Assembly (NCBI GenBank): GCA_002452295.1
Contig: DKEX01000053.1
Span: 1-7,802, forward strand
From: Firmicutes bacterium UBA6811
GTDB lineage: Bacteria; Bacillota; SHA-98; UBA4971
Direction: 5' to 3'
DNA length: 7,802 bases
Numbering within the stretch: the stretch's first letter is position 1; each line of letters begins with the position of its first letter. Under the pieces are notes generated by a model that saw nothing but the letters and a program-made list of their open reading frames with translations, made no database searches and was not told the DNA's origin. A program made the position numbers and the translations under genes. Of the stretch, positions 7,336-7,802 are shown piece by piece.

Positions 7336-7373
7336 GTCGGTGCGCTCTCTTTTCGATCTGCTACTCTTCGCAC

Positions 7374-7380
7374 GGAGGTG
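7374..7380 (+). promoter_or_regulatory. Ribosome binding site of purH
   Basis: GGAGGTG lies six bases before the GTG at 7387. An in-frame GTG at 7378 overlaps the site itself and is unlikely to be the start. The rest of the purN-purH gap (7336-7386, 51 bases) shows no convincing terminator or promoter. Confidence 0.7.
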
Positions 7381-7386
7381 GACGGA

Positions 7387-7802
7387 GTGAACGGACGCAG
7401 AGCCATCATCAGTGTTCATGACAAGACCGGGGTGGTCGATTTCGCGAAAGCCCTCGCCCGCCTGGGGTACGAGATCGTGTCCACGGGAGGCACCGCCGCC
7501 GCGCTCGAGGCGGGCGGCGTGACCGTGATACGGGTGTCAGATGTGACAGGGTTTCCCGAGATCCTTGGAGGCAGGGTCAAGACCCTGCACCCGGCCGTGC
7601 ATGCCGGGATACTCGCGCGGGGCACCCCGGAGCACGAGGAGGAGATTCGGCGGCTGGGCATCAGGCTTGTCGACATTGTGGCGGTCAACCTCTACCCGTT
7701 CGTGCAAACCGTGGCGAGGCCCGACGTCACACTGGAGGACGCAGTGGAGAACATCGACATCGGCGGCCCCACGATGGTTCGGGCCGCCGCCAAGAACTTC
7801 GA
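7387..7802 (+). CDS. purH: PurH, bifunctional AICAR transformylase/IMP cyclohydrolase (N-terminal part, 3' truncated by window)
   Basis: The first 138 codons are present and the frame runs open to the window edge. They cover most of the N-terminal IMP cyclohydrolase domain (MGS-like fold), which closes FAICAR to IMP; the AICAR transformylase domain lies beyond the edge. Visible active-site stretches are SVHDKTG (Ser9, Lys13), STGGT (32-36), GRVKTLHP (Arg63, Lys65, Thr66), NLYPF (Asn101, Tyr103) and ENIDIGGPTMVRAAAKN (Asp124, Gly126). These match the IMP-binding residues of vertebrate and E. coli PurH nearly one for one. His11 replaces the serine seen in the common SVSDK motif; this position varies, and I would not read a loss of function into it. 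The start is GTG 7387, chosen for its ribosome binding site and family alignment. Confidence 0.96.
   Translation, partial: MNGRRAIISVHDKTGVVDFAKALARLGYEIVSTGGTAAALEAGGVTVIRVSDVTGFPEILGGRVKTLHPAVHAGILARGTPEHEEEIRRLGIRLVDIVAVNLYPFVQTVARPDVTLEDAVENIDIGGPTMVRAAAKNF

Noticed and set aside
7340..7373. Possible hairpin (GTGCG pairing with CGCAC) between purN and purH
   Set aside because: It has only five base pairs with a loop of about 24 bases and no following T-run, so it is neither a terminator nor a convincing regulatory structure.
7411..7425. PurH SVHDKTG instead of SVSDKTG as a possible active-site change
   Set aside because: The flanking Ser9 and Lys13 are kept, and the middle residue varies in the family as far as I recall, so it is not good evidence of altered function.

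Overview
This window is one uninterrupted, plus-strand operon for de novo purine (IMP) biosynthesis. In order it holds the 3' end of purE, then purC, purS, purQ, purL, a single reading frame encoding a PurF-PurM fusion, purN, and the 5' part of purH. Both ends of the window cut through genes. Every convincing gene lies on the plus strand. The largest gene-free gap is about 50 bases. I found no RNA genes, mobile elements, CRISPR arrays, integrated elements or internal terminators.

The organism looks like a high-GC member of the Bacillota (Firmicutes) or a related lineage. Evidence for this: the gene order E-C-S-Q-L-F-M-N-H follows the Bacillus-type pur operon; FGAM synthetase is the three-part type (small PurL plus separate PurS and PurQ) rather than the single large PurL of Proteobacteria; and PurF is the Bacillus-like form with a propeptide and four cysteines for a 4Fe-4S cluster. 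Third codon positions are strongly G/C. Starts include GTG and probably TTG, with strong GGAGG-type ribosome binding sites. The genus cannot be named from this sequence alone.

Layout: purE (1-170, C-terminal end only) is followed by a 22-base gap and purC (193-906). A 42-base gap leads to purS (949-1215). purS, purQ (1212-1949), purL (probable start 1909, end 4152) and purFM (4134-6671) all overlap in sequence (4, 41 and 19 bases), so their translation is probably coupled. After purFM, purN (probable start 6715, end 7335) and purH (7387 to the window edge) follow with short gaps.

Pathway: PurF makes phosphoribosylamine; PurN formylates GAR; PurS, PurQ and PurL convert FGAR to FGAM; PurM closes the imidazole ring to AIR; PurE and PurC carboxylate it and add aspartate; PurH performs the last two steps to IMP. 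PurD, PurB and any PurK are not in the window.

The one genuinely unusual feature is that purF and purM form a single uninterrupted 845-residue frame. A short Ala/Gly/Pro-rich linker (about residues 479-498) joins two complete, catalytically intact enzymes. They catalyse steps 1 and 5, which are not consecutive. Everything else is ordinary core metabolism, and I see no evidence for a wholly new type of system.
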